Source of the DNA: Marinoscillum pacificum
Lineage (GTDB): Bacteria; Bacteroidota; Bacteroidia; Cytophagales; Cyclobacteriaceae
Assembly: GCF_024714495.1 (NCBI RefSeq)
Contig: NZ_JAMZMJ010000008.1
Coordinates: 62,001 to 126,000 of the forward strand
Length of the DNA stretch: 64,000 bases
Direction of reading: 5' to 3'
The notes below the pieces were generated by a model. It did not search any database and was not told where the DNA came from. It saw only the letters and a list, made by a program, of their open reading frames with translations. The position numbers and the translations under genes were made by a program. This document shows, one piece after another, positions 8,993 to 17,394 of the stretch (positions within the stretch are counted from its first letter, which is position 1; each line of letters begins with the position of its first letter).

Positions 8993-9099
8993 TTGTCATT
9001 TCGAGCCTGTCTGTCTACAGACAAGGAAACCAGAAATCTTTCCGTGATATAGGTTAGCCCTATTGAAAAAGAGAGATTTCTCCTTTGTAGAAATGACAG
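8993..9099. repeat. Imperfect inverted-repeat element between converging genes
   Basis: TTGTCATTTC at the left end is mirrored by GAAATGACA at the right end. Inside are GAAATCTTTC and GAGATTTCTC, so the unit folds as a long interrupted hairpin. This layout is typical of dispersed intergenic repeats in Bacteroidota. It sits after the FtsX permease gene and before the aldehyde dehydrogenase stop, and could act as a two-way terminator. Confidence 0.6.
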
Positions 9100-9129
9100 C
9101 AATGGGAAAAGTTAAAAATCTATATCAAA

Positions 9130-10677
9130 TCAAAATTCAAATTTGATTCCTTGTGCTAAAGGAAGCTCAGTTGAATAATTAATTGTATTGGTTTGTCTTC
9201 TCATGTAAGCTTTCCACGCATCAGATCCAGACTCACGTCCACCGCCAGTTTCTTTCTCACCACCAAATGCTCCACCAATCTCAGCTCCTGAAGTACCGAT
9301 GTTTACATTGGCAATACCACAATCTGAACCAGCATGTGATAAGAACAACTCTGACTCACGCATATTGGTCGTCATAATAGCAGAAGAAAGACCTTGAGGA
9401 ACTGCATTTTGCATTTCAATCGCTTCATCCAATGTGCTGTATTTAATTAAATACAAAATTGGAGCGAATGTCTCATGTTGCACCATTTCAAATTCATTCT
9501 TCACTTCGAAGATTGCCGGCTTCACATAGCATCCAGACTCATAGCCTTCACCAGAAAGCACTTCACCTTTGATGATTTCCGTTCCACCTTCAGCTACAAC
9601 TTTACCAAGCGCATCCTCAAACATCTGAACAGCATCTTTATCGATCAATGGACCAACGTGATTGTTTTGATCCAACGGATTACCAATTCGCAATTGGCCG
9701 TAAGCCTTCACTAATCGCTGCTTCACTTCTTCGAACAGACTTTCGTGAATGATCAATCTTCTGGTACTTGTACAACGCTGACCTGCTGTTCCAACTGCAC
9801 CAAACACCGCACCTGGAATCGCTACGTTAAGATCCGCATTCTCGGTAATGATGATCGCGTTGTTACCTCCCAGCTCAAGAATGGTTTTACCCAATCTTCT
9901 ACCAACTGCTTCTCCAACAGATTTACCCATGCGAGTAGAACCCGTAGCAGAGATCAATGGCATACGCTTATCATCAGCCATTTTCTTACCTATGGTTGCG
10001 TCACCAATAATGAGGTTACACACACCCGGGTGAACACCGTTTTTATCAAAAATGCCCTGAACGATTTTCTGACATCCTATAGCTGACAAAGGAACTTTCT
10101 CAGATGGCTTCCAAACACATACATCACCACAAACCCATGCGATAGCAGCATTCCATGCCCAAACAGCCACTGGGAAGTTAAAAGCAGAAATGATTCCTAC
10201 AATCCCAATTGGATGCCATTGTTCGTACATTCTGTGAGCAGGACGCTCCGAGTGCATAGTCAAACCATAAAGCTGACGCGATAGACCCACTGCAAAATCA
10301 CAGATATCGATCATTTCCTGCACTTCACCAAGACCTTCCTGAAGCGACTTACCCATTTCGTAAGACACTAATGCCCCAAGATCATCTTTGTGCTTTCTAA
10401 GCTCCTCACCGATTTGACGTACGATTTCTCCTCTTTGCGGAGCTGGCTTCAATCTCCAGGTTTTGTATGCCTCTTTAGCAGCTTTGATTACTTTTTCATA
10501 AGCATCTTCGTCTGCCAAAGTCACCTCTGCAATCGCTTTTCCATCAGCTGGTGAAAATGAAGTAATCTTCTGTCCTCGAGTTGGCAACCATTTGGTTCCT
10601 ATCGCAGCACCGGGGTTTGATGCCTCTACACCGAGATTCTTCAGAATCACACTAATTTCTTTTGTTGAACTTGCCAT
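9130..10677 (-). CDS. Aldehyde dehydrogenase, ALDH7 (antiquitin / aminoadipate-semialdehyde) type
   Basis: This is a 515-residue NAD(P)-dependent dehydrogenase, counted from the ATG at 10677 (MASSTKEI). The frame is open upstream to 10734, but that extension is not conserved in style. The catalytic Cys lies in GTAGQRCTSTRR and the general base Glu in LELGGNNAI. The C-terminal GGEKETGGGRESGSDAWK block is characteristic of ALDH7. ALDH7 enzymes oxidise alpha-aminoadipate semialdehyde in lysine breakdown, and betaine or lipid aldehydes under stress. No lysine-pathway partner is adjacent, so the substrate is left open. Confidence 0.9.
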   Translation of the reverse strand: MASSTKEISVILKNLGVEASNPGAAIGTKWLPTRGQKITSFSPADGKAIAEVTLADEDAYEKVIKAAKEAYKTWRLKPAPQRGEIVRQIGEELRKHKDDLGALVSYEMGKSLQEGLGEVQEMIDICDFAVGLSRQLYGLTMHSERPAHRMYEQWHPIGIVGIISAFNFPVAVWAWNAAIAWVCGDVCVWKPSEKVPLSAIGCQKIVQGIFDKNGVHPGVCNLIIGDATIGKKMADDKRMPLISATGSTRMGKSVGEAVGRRLGKTILELGGNNAIIITENADLNVAIPGAVFGAVGTAGQRCTSTRRLIIHESLFEEVKQRLVKAYGQLRIGNPLDQNNHVGPLIDKDAVQMFEDALGKVVAEGGTEIIKGEVLSGEGYESGCYVKPAIFEVKNEFEMVQHETFAPILYLIKYSTLDEAIEMQNAVPQGLSSAIMTTNMRESELFLSHAGSDCGIANVNIGTSGAEIGGAFGGEKETGGGRESGSDAWKAYMRRQTNTINYSTELPLAQGIKFEF

Positions 10678-10745
10678 ATTCAAGTATTGGTTATTTTGTT
10701 GTTTCGAGGTGGCAAAGCTAAAAAAATATCCCACCTAAAAGCATA

Positions 10746-10783
10746 AAAAATGCCACTCCGGCAAATAATTCCGAAGTGGCACT
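10746..10783 (-). terminator. Terminator downstream of the DegP-like gene
   Basis: AGTGCCACTTCGGAAT and the mirrored CCGGAGTGGCATTTTTT form a 9-bp-plus stem followed by T6 on the minus strand, 20-60 bases after the stop of the protease gene. It should separate it from the aldehyde dehydrogenase gene. Confidence 0.75.
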
Positions 10784-10805
10784 AAAACTACTCTAACCTA
10801 ACTAA

Positions 10806-12320
10806 TCACCAACCTAAGCCGTAATATGCTTTTTCTCCGCTCGGATAAATTCCTTCTATCAACACTCCTTCTCCCCTTGCTGCATCCAACGATGCTGTAA
10901 GGTCATCGACGGTTCGGATTGGTCGTCTATCTATTTTAGTAATAATGAAGCCCTCTTCTATTCCAGCTTCCTTAAACTTACCATTGTCCAAATCTCTAAC
11001 CTGAACTCCGTTATCCAATTTTAACTTTTGCTTCATGGTATCAGAAACAGGCTCTACCTTAGCTCCGCTTACCTCATAAGCTCCTTTTTCAGATGCTGAA
11101 CTTGCCGTAACTACTTCAGTAGTCATAAACTGATTCTTCAAAGTAGCTTTTACCGTTTCCGTTTTTCCATCTCTGATATAAGTCACATCGATTTGATCAC
11201 CTGGTCTATTCAGTGCCACCTGCTCTTGCAACTGAGCTACATTAGAAACCTTCTTACCATCAATAGCGATGATGACATCTTTCTCTTTCAATCCTGCATC
11301 TGCAGCCGAAGTACCTTCATTCACTCTAGCTACGAATACTCCCTTCAGCACATTCAGATTTTCGGCATCAGCCAACTCAGCCGTTACATCACGAATTTGA
11401 ATTCCAAGAAGTGGACGCTGTACAGCACCAAAATCCTTCAAGTCATAGATCACCTTTTTCACCAAAGTGGCTGGAACTGCAAATGAATACCCTGCGAACG
11501 CTCCTGTAGGAGAAGCAATTGCTGTATTGATTCCCACAAGCTGACCTTTCAGGTTAACCAATGCTCCACCTGAGTTCCCAGGGTTAACCGCAGCATCTGT
11601 TTGAATAAACGCTTCAATTCTGGTATTGCTTCCACCTCTTGCCAAAATATTGATGTTACGCGCTTTTGCACTTACAATACCTGCAGTTACGGTAGATCTA
11701 AACTCGAATGGATTACCAATTGCCAATACCCATTCGCCGATCTGAATATTCTCTGAATCTCCAAAACTCACATAAGGCAGCTGTTCTTCATCTATTTTAA
11801 TCAAAGCCAAATCCGTATCAGGATCAGTTCCTATCAAAGTTGCCTTGTATGTTCTGTTATCATTGAGCATCACCTCAATATCAGAAGCTCCTTCTACCAC
11901 GTGATTATTGGTTGCGATGTATCCATCTTCCGAAATGATCACACCCGAACCAGCTCCCTGACGCGGAGATCGCTCACCTCGTTCATATCGATCGCCGAAA
12001 TATTCTTTAAAGAATTCATCCATCGGGTTTCTAGATGCATAATCTCTAGCTGCTCCAGAGTACTCCGTTTTGATATGAACTACTCCAGGAGTTGCTTGCT
12101 TGGCAGCAAATACAAAGTTCAATCCTTCTGGCACCACATAATCTGTGGTATCAAACACATAATTATTAGTCAAACTAACCGGACTAGATCCGTTCACAGG
12201 AGTTACCTGTGGCACACGCTGTGGCTCTATTACCAATGAATAGCCTCCAATAGCTATAACCGCTCCCAGGAACGAGGAGAGCACCATAGCAAAATACACG
12301 TTTCTCTTACTCATATTCAT
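10806..12320 (-). CDS. DegP/HtrA-family periplasmic serine protease
   Basis: This 504-residue protein has an N-terminal hydrophobic signal or anchor (about residues 9-28). A trypsin-like domain carries His in NNHVVEG, Asp in DTDLALIK and the nucleophile Ser in GNSGGALV. Two PDZ domains follow (about 305-390 and 415-500). The architecture equals DegP/DegQ (Do family), which degrades or refolds misfolded envelope proteins. A second ATG two codons in (12314) has better spacing to an upstream AAGGAA and may be the real start. It has its own terminator and lies next to a small heat-shock gene, consistent with a protein quality-control neighbourhood. Confidence 0.92.
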   Translation of the reverse strand: MNMSKRNVYFAMVLSSFLGAVIAIGGYSLVIEPQRVPQVTPVNGSSPVSLTNNYVFDTTDYVVPEGLNFVFAAKQATPGVVHIKTEYSGAARDYASRNPMDEFFKEYFGDRYERGERSPRQGAGSGVIISEDGYIATNNHVVEGASDIEVMLNDNRTYKATLIGTDPDTDLALIKIDEEQLPYVSFGDSENIQIGEWVLAIGNPFEFRSTVTAGIVSAKARNINILARGGSNTRIEAFIQTDAAVNPGNSGGALVNLKGQLVGINTAIASPTGAFAGYSFAVPATLVKKVIYDLKDFGAVQRPLLGIQIRDVTAELADAENLNVLKGVFVARVNEGTSAADAGLKEKDVIIAIDGKKVSNVAQLQEQVALNRPGDQIDVTYIRDGKTETVKATLKNQFMTTEVVTASSASEKGAYEVSGAKVEPVSDTMKQKLKLDNGVQVRDLDNGKFKEAGIEEGFIITKIDRRPIRTVDDLTASLDAARGEGVLIEGIYPSGEKAYYGLGW

Positions 12321-12432
12321 TTCCTTGTCTTGTCAAAAAAGTCGTACTAATTATACTCAATTCTTTCACTCATTGTTCTACCAAAAACGGACCAAGTGCC
12401 CTATGAGTGCTATACCTTAACAATTCTTAACA

Positions 12433-12463
12433 AAAAACCCCAGCCAATAGTCTGACCAGGGTT
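12433..12463 (-). terminator. Probable terminator of the hsp20 gene
   Basis: On the minus strand AACCCTGG and CTGGGGTT form a stem with a long loop, followed by T6. It lies 25-55 bases after the hsp20 stop. The stem is short and contains mismatches. Confidence 0.5.
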
Positions 12464-12487
12464 TCCAACTTCACATCGCTCACCTAA

Positions 12488-12919
12488 TTACTTTATAGTA
12501 ATGGTTTTTTTAGTTTCCTTTTTCTCGTCTTTAGGAATCACGATGTTCAAAATGCCGTCCTGATAAGAAGCGTCAATTTTTTCAAGATTCACATTGTCTG
12601 GCAGATAGAATGATCTACTGAACGTACCGTAGAAACTCTCAACGCTATGATAGTTTTTCTCATTCTTTTCGTTTTTGAATTTTCTTTCGCCGCTTACAGT
12701 GAGACGATCGTCATTTACATCAATTTTGATATCGTCTTTATTTACCCCAGCTAAATGAAATTGCAACTCAAATTCGTTTTCAGTTTCAGCGATATCTACT
12801 TTAGGTGAGAAGCTTGAAGCTCTTTTACCTCCAAAGAAATCATCGTCAAAAAACTTGTCAACGAAGCTGCTAAATGTTGCTGGTCTGTAACTGTTTGGGT
12901 TGTACTTTATAAGTGCCAT
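12488..12919 (-). CDS. Small heat-shock protein, Hsp20/alpha-crystallin family
   Basis: This is a 143-residue cytoplasmic holdase. The alpha-crystallin domain covers about residues 38-140 and includes VDIAETENEFELQF and a VSGERK segment. The C-terminal IVIPK holds the I/V-x-I/V motif that docks into neighbouring subunits, followed by a Lys-rich tail (KKETKKTITIK). The N-terminal arm contains FFDDDFFGG, common in Bacteroidota Hsp20. It binds unfolding proteins without ATP. It is transcribed alone and ends in its own terminator. Confidence 0.93.
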   Translation of the reverse strand: MALIKYNPNSYRPATFSSFVDKFFDDDFFGGKRASSFSPKVDIAETENEFELQFHLAGVNKDDIKIDVNDDRLTVSGERKFKNEKNEKNYHSVESFYGTFSRSFYLPDNVNLEKIDASYQDGILNIVIPKDEKKETKKTITIK

Positions 12920-12958
12920 TGTTTTAATGTTTTAGTTATTGTTGAAAATCTTTTAAAT

Positions 12959-12994
12959 CAAATACACTAGGCAATAGACGAATTCTGTGCCAAG
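12959..12994 (-). promoter_or_regulatory. Possible Bacteroidota-type promoter for hsp20
   Basis: On the minus strand TTGG (12993-12990) is followed after 23 bases by TGTATTTG (12966-12959), seven of eight matches to the Bacteroidota -7 box TAnnTTTG. The distance to the hsp20 ATG is about 40 bases. This is pattern matching only. Confidence 0.3.
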
Positions 12995-13209
12995 CCAAAA
13001 AATTCAAGATTTCATGCCATTATGTCTGCTTTTATGCGATTCAGGGAAAATAAACATGTCATTTTGTCTGCAACCGATGTAAAAAACGTCAGTTTGATAA
13101 AAAGTGAAAAAAATTTAGCGCTAGGCATTGCAGATTATCAAACAGAAAATTAAGTTTGCAATCCTTTTGAGAGACACATAGAAAAGTGACTCAAAAAAAG
13201 ACCCTAAAT

Positions 13210-13283
13210 TCCTCAGTAGCTCAGTTGGTTAGAGCATCTGACTGTTAATCAGAGGGTCGCTGGTTCGAGCCCAGCCTGAGGAG
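13210..13283 (+). tRNA. tRNA-Asn (anticodon GTT)
   Basis: This is a 74-base tRNA. The acceptor stem TCCTCAG pairs with CTGAGGA (13276-13282), the discriminator is G at 13283, and the D-arm is AGCTCAGTTGG. The anticodon stem TCTGA/TCAGA encloses CTGTTAA, giving GTT. The T-arm is CTGGTTCGAGCCCAG. CCA is not encoded. A strong terminator follows. DNA beyond it is decayed and includes a mobile-element relic, fitting use of this tRNA as an insertion hot spot. Confidence 0.96.
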
Positions 13284-13292
13284 CTGAAAATC

Positions 13293-13328
13293 AAGGAGTT
13301 ACATTGTTATAAATGTAACTCCTTTTTT
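13293..13328 (+). terminator. Rho-independent terminator of tRNA-Asn
   Basis: AAGGAGTTACATT and AATGTAACTCCTT form a 13-bp perfect stem around GTTATA, followed by a T run, 10 bases after the tRNA. Confidence 0.9.
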
Positions 13329-13485
13329 ATTGGGTACACCATTGGATACACATTTCCAATTTACTAAATCACCAGCTAACTAGCAGAATTACAGCAACTT
13401 ACATATTTTTCCTTTTTCTACTAATTCCTACCATTTTTCACCCAAAACCACCCAAAGCAGGAAGTTAATTTTCACACCTGTTGAA

Positions 13486-13553
13486 TATTGCAAACTATTG
13501 ATAAACAAGTTTACTTATGGAAAATCCTTTTACCTCCAATGAAGCCCATTAAA
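13486..13553 (+). pseudogene. Relic of an excisionase-like gene start
   Basis: AATATTGCAAAC at about 13486 and ATGGAAAATCCTTTT at 13518 recur with nearly the same spacing at about 29732 and 29765, where they precede and begin an excisionase-like gene. Here the frame reads MENPFTSNEAH and then stops at 13553. It looks like the 5' end of a lost copy of the same mobile-element gene, left next to tRNA-Asn. Confidence 0.5.
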
Positions 13554-14352
13554 TTCTATTACTAATTCATGAGAGCAGAAGTTAATTCTTCAAGTTAAAT
13601 GCATTACGTACGTGAACACTACCATCCTGGCATTCATCCTATGACAAACATAAAAGAACAGACCTTTTGAGCCTGTCCTAGTTCTCAACTAAATATAACT
13701 GCTTCTATCAATTAATAATGGGGTTTTTATGACCGGGAAAATCACAGAGTTTTGCACAAATAGTCATGTAGGAATTTTCTCATAACCACCTTGGATATGG
13801 TGGAAACCATTTTGAACCAAATATTGGCAGTTACGACATACCCGGCATGAGCGGGTATAACCATGGCCTGACCAGCCTACAGAGTATAGAATATTGTCAT
13901 CGATAGACACATTAGCAACCCTATCAATAATCTGAATGAACGTATCAAAAGGTGTTATCTTTTCTGTGATCGTTTCTCCTGAATCAAAGGGTAAAGCACC
14001 AATACTCCCTGTAGTTTTCTTGATGATTGTTTTTATTACTATAGATTTAAGAACATATTCATTGAACCCCAATTCGATCCATGCTTTACAGCTTCGGGCT
14101 TATCTCTATTCATTAGTTAGTATTAATCTCTCCCAATATTTTGGATTGATTTTACTTTAGCAATTGCCAATGGACTTGTTAAAACAAGTTTTACAGATAA
14201 CCACCAAGAATAGAGCCCCTTTGATCTCAAAGAAGCTCATGCCTGATTGCTACAGGAATTATGTAAACTAATGCCCAAATAAGACTACATGATTATGAGA
14301 CTCACCATAAGGTGAACATCAAATGAAATTTTCGCTCCAGCACTCGACTAGA
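13554..14352. other. Non-coding, decayed DNA after tRNA-Asn
   Basis: About 800 bases contain no gene I can support. One minus-strand frame (13764-14072, 102 codons) is open but has no recognisable family, odd composition and several cysteines near its end. It may be a fragment of a lost gene. The position after a tRNA and the relic at 13.5 kb suggest the scar of an excised or degraded island. Confidence 0.45.
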
Positions 14353-14583
14353 TCATTCCGTTGTACTGTCTTCAGGAATGATTTTGTTAATTTGATAAAT
14401 GACTTCCGCGCGATTAAGGTCTAAACGAGTCTGCATTCTTTTTAGCAAATCCTCTTCTTTACCCTTTTCTAATATTAAGTCTTCATCGGTAAGGCTTGGG
14501 AATTTCGTTTTTAGTTGGTTTGATTGCTCCTTCCAGTTGCCTAATATTTTGTAAGGTACGAAGGTATAGGTCATCTTTTCCAT
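14353..14583 (-). CDS. CsbD-like small stress protein
   Basis: This 76-residue protein matches the CsbD pattern. NWKEQSNQLKTKFPSLTDEDL corresponds to the usual 'NW...G.LK.KF..LTDDDL', and EGKEEDLLKRMQTRLDLNRAEV corresponds to 'EGKEDELLGRLQ.K.G.SREEV'. CsbD proteins are small and soluble, of unknown mechanism, and are induced by general stress in Bacillus and Bacteroidota. The gene stands at the start of a block of other stress-type small proteins (24-25.5 kb). Start codon is either of the first two Met codons. Confidence 0.7.
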   Translation of the reverse strand: MEKMTYTFVPYKILGNWKEQSNQLKTKFPSLTDEDLILEKGKEEDLLKRMQTRLDLNRAEVIYQINKIIPEDSTTE

Positions 14584-14788
14584 AGGCTCTTTTATTTACG
14601 GCATTGCACCTATGTAAAGATGGGTGGAATTATTGCCTTACATGTTACAAGATGACTGTTCAAATTTACAAGAATCACAGATTATTCTTTTTTATAAAAT
14701 CCCCCATAACTAACTGTTAACCAAAACAATAAGCTGTACCTTGTGGCGCTTCTGCAGTTACTTCATGCTGTGGTGAAAATGCAACCCT

Positions 14789-16255
14789 ATGAGAGTTTCT
14801 GTTAATCGAAAACACTTCCAGTTTTTACCCGATTCCAGTAGAGTGATTGCCCGATTTTTTATGAATGGGGATGTCCGCACCATACATTTGATACAGCGGA
14901 TTCAGGCAATGCAAGAACATAACGTCCACCACATGCTGGAACACACACTACGTGAGTTTGCCAACCGTCATCGAAACATATCCCGCATTTTTTTCAAACA
15001 CTGTCAATACATTGAAGACATCATTGAACATATGGGAATTGACTACTCTCAGCTTTCCGATGAGCGTAAAATGCTGATCGGCTCTTATCTAACAATGGAG
15101 TACTCCATAGAATCTGCTGCCTTTTTTAACCCTTCTTTGATTGCCGACTCTGATCAGAGGCATCTGGACAATGGAGAAAAACGGGTCATCTTCTCCTTTC
15201 GAGCTACTGGGGAAGGGCATATTTCATCTTTAGTTTTCAGACGAGGAATACTAGACCAGCACAATGACCTCCGGATTATGCCTATCGGTGACCATGTAGA
15301 CATGGCAGATGTGATCCACAAGCGGCTTTACAACAAGGAACGCTTTATCAAGAAACTAAGTGAAATGCGTATTCCTGAAAAATACTTTGAATTAATCATG
15401 CAAGACCTTCCAGAAGACTTTGAATACTTTGCCTTAAAGAAAAATGTGAACAGGGTGTTGGATGAACCTGGCATCAGTGGAGCAAGAAAGATGGCACTTG
15501 AGGAAATCACCTGGCTGGCAGATTCGTTTTACGACATCCAATTTCAGCGAGATTCGGATATTTCTGAAAGAGTTTTGTTCCCTATTTCTGATTCTGAAAG
15601 CAAAGGGATAGAAGACGCACGGTTTGTGCGTTTTAGAGAAGATGATGGCTCTGAAAAAATCTACGCCACATACACTGCGTACAATGGACACACCATTTTG
15701 CCAAAACTTCTGTCTACAGAAGACTTCTACACCTTCAGGGTGATGCCGCTACACGGCAAAGGAGCTCAAAATAAAAACCTGGCTTTGTTTCCTCAAAAAA
15801 TCAAAGGGAAATATGCCATGCTGGCCAGAATAGATGGAGTGAATAACTACCTGATGTACTCTGACCGCAACACCGTCTGGAATAACCCAAAAATCATTCA
15901 GGAACCAAAGTATCCCTGGGAATTTACCCAAATAGGTAATTGCGGCTCGCCCATCTGGACAAAGGAGGGCTGGCTGATCATATCTCATGGAGTGGGTCCT
16001 ATGCGGCGCTATTGCCTGGGTGCATCTCTTTTTGATTTGGAGGATCCCTCAAAGGAAATTGGACGACTGGACGAGCCTTTGCTTGTGCCAAGGGAAGAAG
16101 AGCGGGAAGGATATGTGCCCAATGTAGTCTATTCCTGTGGCGCTATGATTCATAATGACAGCCTGATCCTACCTTACGCCGTTTCCGATTATTCATCTAC
16201 TTACGGAGTTGTAAACCTTGAGGAACTTTTCCATGCATTAAAGTACCCCAATTGA
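14789..16255 (+). CDS. Glycoside hydrolase/phosphorylase family 130 protein
   Basis: This is a 488-residue protein. The C-terminal two thirds (about residues 130-480) has the five-bladed propeller pattern of GH130: GIEDARFVRF, the repeated 'TYTAYNG', NKNLALFPQKIKGKYAMLAR, a WEFTQIGNCGSPIWT segment and a final DSLILPYAVSD. GH130 enzymes phosphorolyse or hydrolyse beta-mannosides. An N-terminal helical extension (about 1-125) is as in the longer Bacteroidota subgroup. Two GT4 glycosyltransferase genes converge on it from the other strand. The trio suggests making and recycling a mannose-containing glycan; linkage cannot be read from sequence. Confidence 0.82.
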   Translation: MRVSVNRKHFQFLPDSSRVIARFFMNGDVRTIHLIQRIQAMQEHNVHHMLEHTLREFANRHRNISRIFFKHCQYIEDIIEHMGIDYSQLSDERKMLIGSYLTMEYSIESAAFFNPSLIADSDQRHLDNGEKRVIFSFRATGEGHISSLVFRRGILDQHNDLRIMPIGDHVDMADVIHKRLYNKERFIKKLSEMRIPEKYFELIMQDLPEDFEYFALKKNVNRVLDEPGISGARKMALEEITWLADSFYDIQFQRDSDISERVLFPISDSESKGIEDARFVRFREDDGSEKIYATYTAYNGHTILPKLLSTEDFYTFRVMPLHGKGAQNKNLALFPQKIKGKYAMLARIDGVNNYLMYSDRNTVWNNPKIIQEPKYPWEFTQIGNCGSPIWTKEGWLIISHGVGPMRRYCLGASLFDLEDPSKEIGRLDEPLLVPREEEREGYVPNVVYSCGAMIHNDSLILPYAVSDYSSTYGVVNLEELFHALKYPN

Positions 16256-16281
16256 TTTACAAAAAACCATCAAGAGGCACA

Positions 16282-17295
16282 CTACCTCGACTTCAATATT
16301 TTTCGATATATGCTGATATAGTCATCAATCATTCGGTCCTGATGAAAGTTTTTTATAGCATGATGATGGCAATTTTCAGGAAGGATGTCAGATAACCTTT
16401 GAATAGCCTGAACAGCCTCAGCTACATCATTTACCAAGTATCCCGTTTTTCCATCTACAATAAGTTCACCCATACTGCCTTTATTAAAGGCAATTACAGG
16501 AGTTCCTGACATCATGGCTTCTATTACACTCAATCCAAAAGGCTCTTCGAACCCAATAGGGTGTAGTAAGGCTGCTGCATTGGCCAATAGTTTATTCCTA
16601 ATTACCGATCCGGCATTTCCCGCATAAAGCACCTCCCCACTATCTATATGAGGCTTGATTTTATCATTGAAATATTCCTCATCTTGTATCAGTCCAGCTA
16701 TTTTCAGCGATAAGCCTGCCTCTTTGGCGATTTTTATAGCCAGATGTGTCCCCTTGTCCGGATGTATTCGTCCAAACGATAGCAGGTAATTTTCTTTCTT
16801 ACTACTGTAGGTGTATTCTTCTGGATTAATGCCATGATGGATACAACCCTGATAAGACAGTTCCCGGTGTTGATCTGATTTAGATATGGAAATATAGGAA
16901 GTGGTCTTATTGTATTTTTTGTAAACAGGCAAAATATCCGAAGACGAAAAACCATGAATGGTAGTCACCATTGGAGTCTCTATGAGCCGAGAATAAGTCA
17001 AAGGAAGAAAATCGAAATGATTGTGAATGATATCAAATTCTTGAGCTCTCTCCATCATATGACTGATATGCAGACATTCCCATACCTTGGCATTTGACGC
17101 AGAACTCTCTCCCAGTGGAATTTTGCAGACAGAACCTAGTTTAGCCTGAGTCTGAGAATCAGATGTAGCAAATAAAGTAACATCCATTCCACGCTCCACC
17201 AGACCTTCTGTCAGCACAGAGGCCACAAGCTCCCAAGGACCATATTTTTTAGGGGGTGTTCTCCAGGAAATAGGTGAAAGTATAGCTATTTTCAT
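16282..17295 (-). CDS. Glycosyltransferase family 4 protein
   Basis: This is a 337-residue GT-B fold retaining glycosyltransferase. The N-terminal domain begins MKIAILSPISWRTPPKKYGPWE, a glycine-rich donor-side entry typical of GT4. The C-terminal domain has SFGRIHPDKG (start of the nucleotide-sugar domain) and EPFGLSVIEAMMSGTPVIAF, which is the EX7E motif. No signal or membrane segment is seen. It lies 27 bases from the GH130 stop on the opposite strand and about 100 bases downstream of the larger GT4 gene. Donor (GDP-mannose or UDP-sugar) and acceptor are unknown. Confidence 0.88.
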   Translation of the reverse strand: MKIAILSPISWRTPPKKYGPWELVASVLTEGLVERGMDVTLFATSDSQTQAKLGSVCKIPLGESSASNAKVWECLHISHMMERAQEFDIIHNHFDFLPLTYSRLIETPMVTTIHGFSSSDILPVYKKYNKTTSYISISKSDQHRELSYQGCIHHGINPEEYTYSSKKENYLLSFGRIHPDKGTHLAIKIAKEAGLSLKIAGLIQDEEYFNDKIKPHIDSGEVLYAGNAGSVIRNKLLANAAALLHPIGFEEPFGLSVIEAMMSGTPVIAFNKGSMGELIVDGKTGYLVNDVAEAVQAIQRLSDILPENCHHHAIKNFHQDRMIDDYISIYRKILKSR

Positions 17296-17394
17296 ATGTA
17301 TTGTGTCATTATATTAATCCAGTACTGAAATGCGCTGGAAAGTTCGAATCAATTATTTTTCGAGCGGCTGGATCGTCCTTGAAGAGTGCTCACC

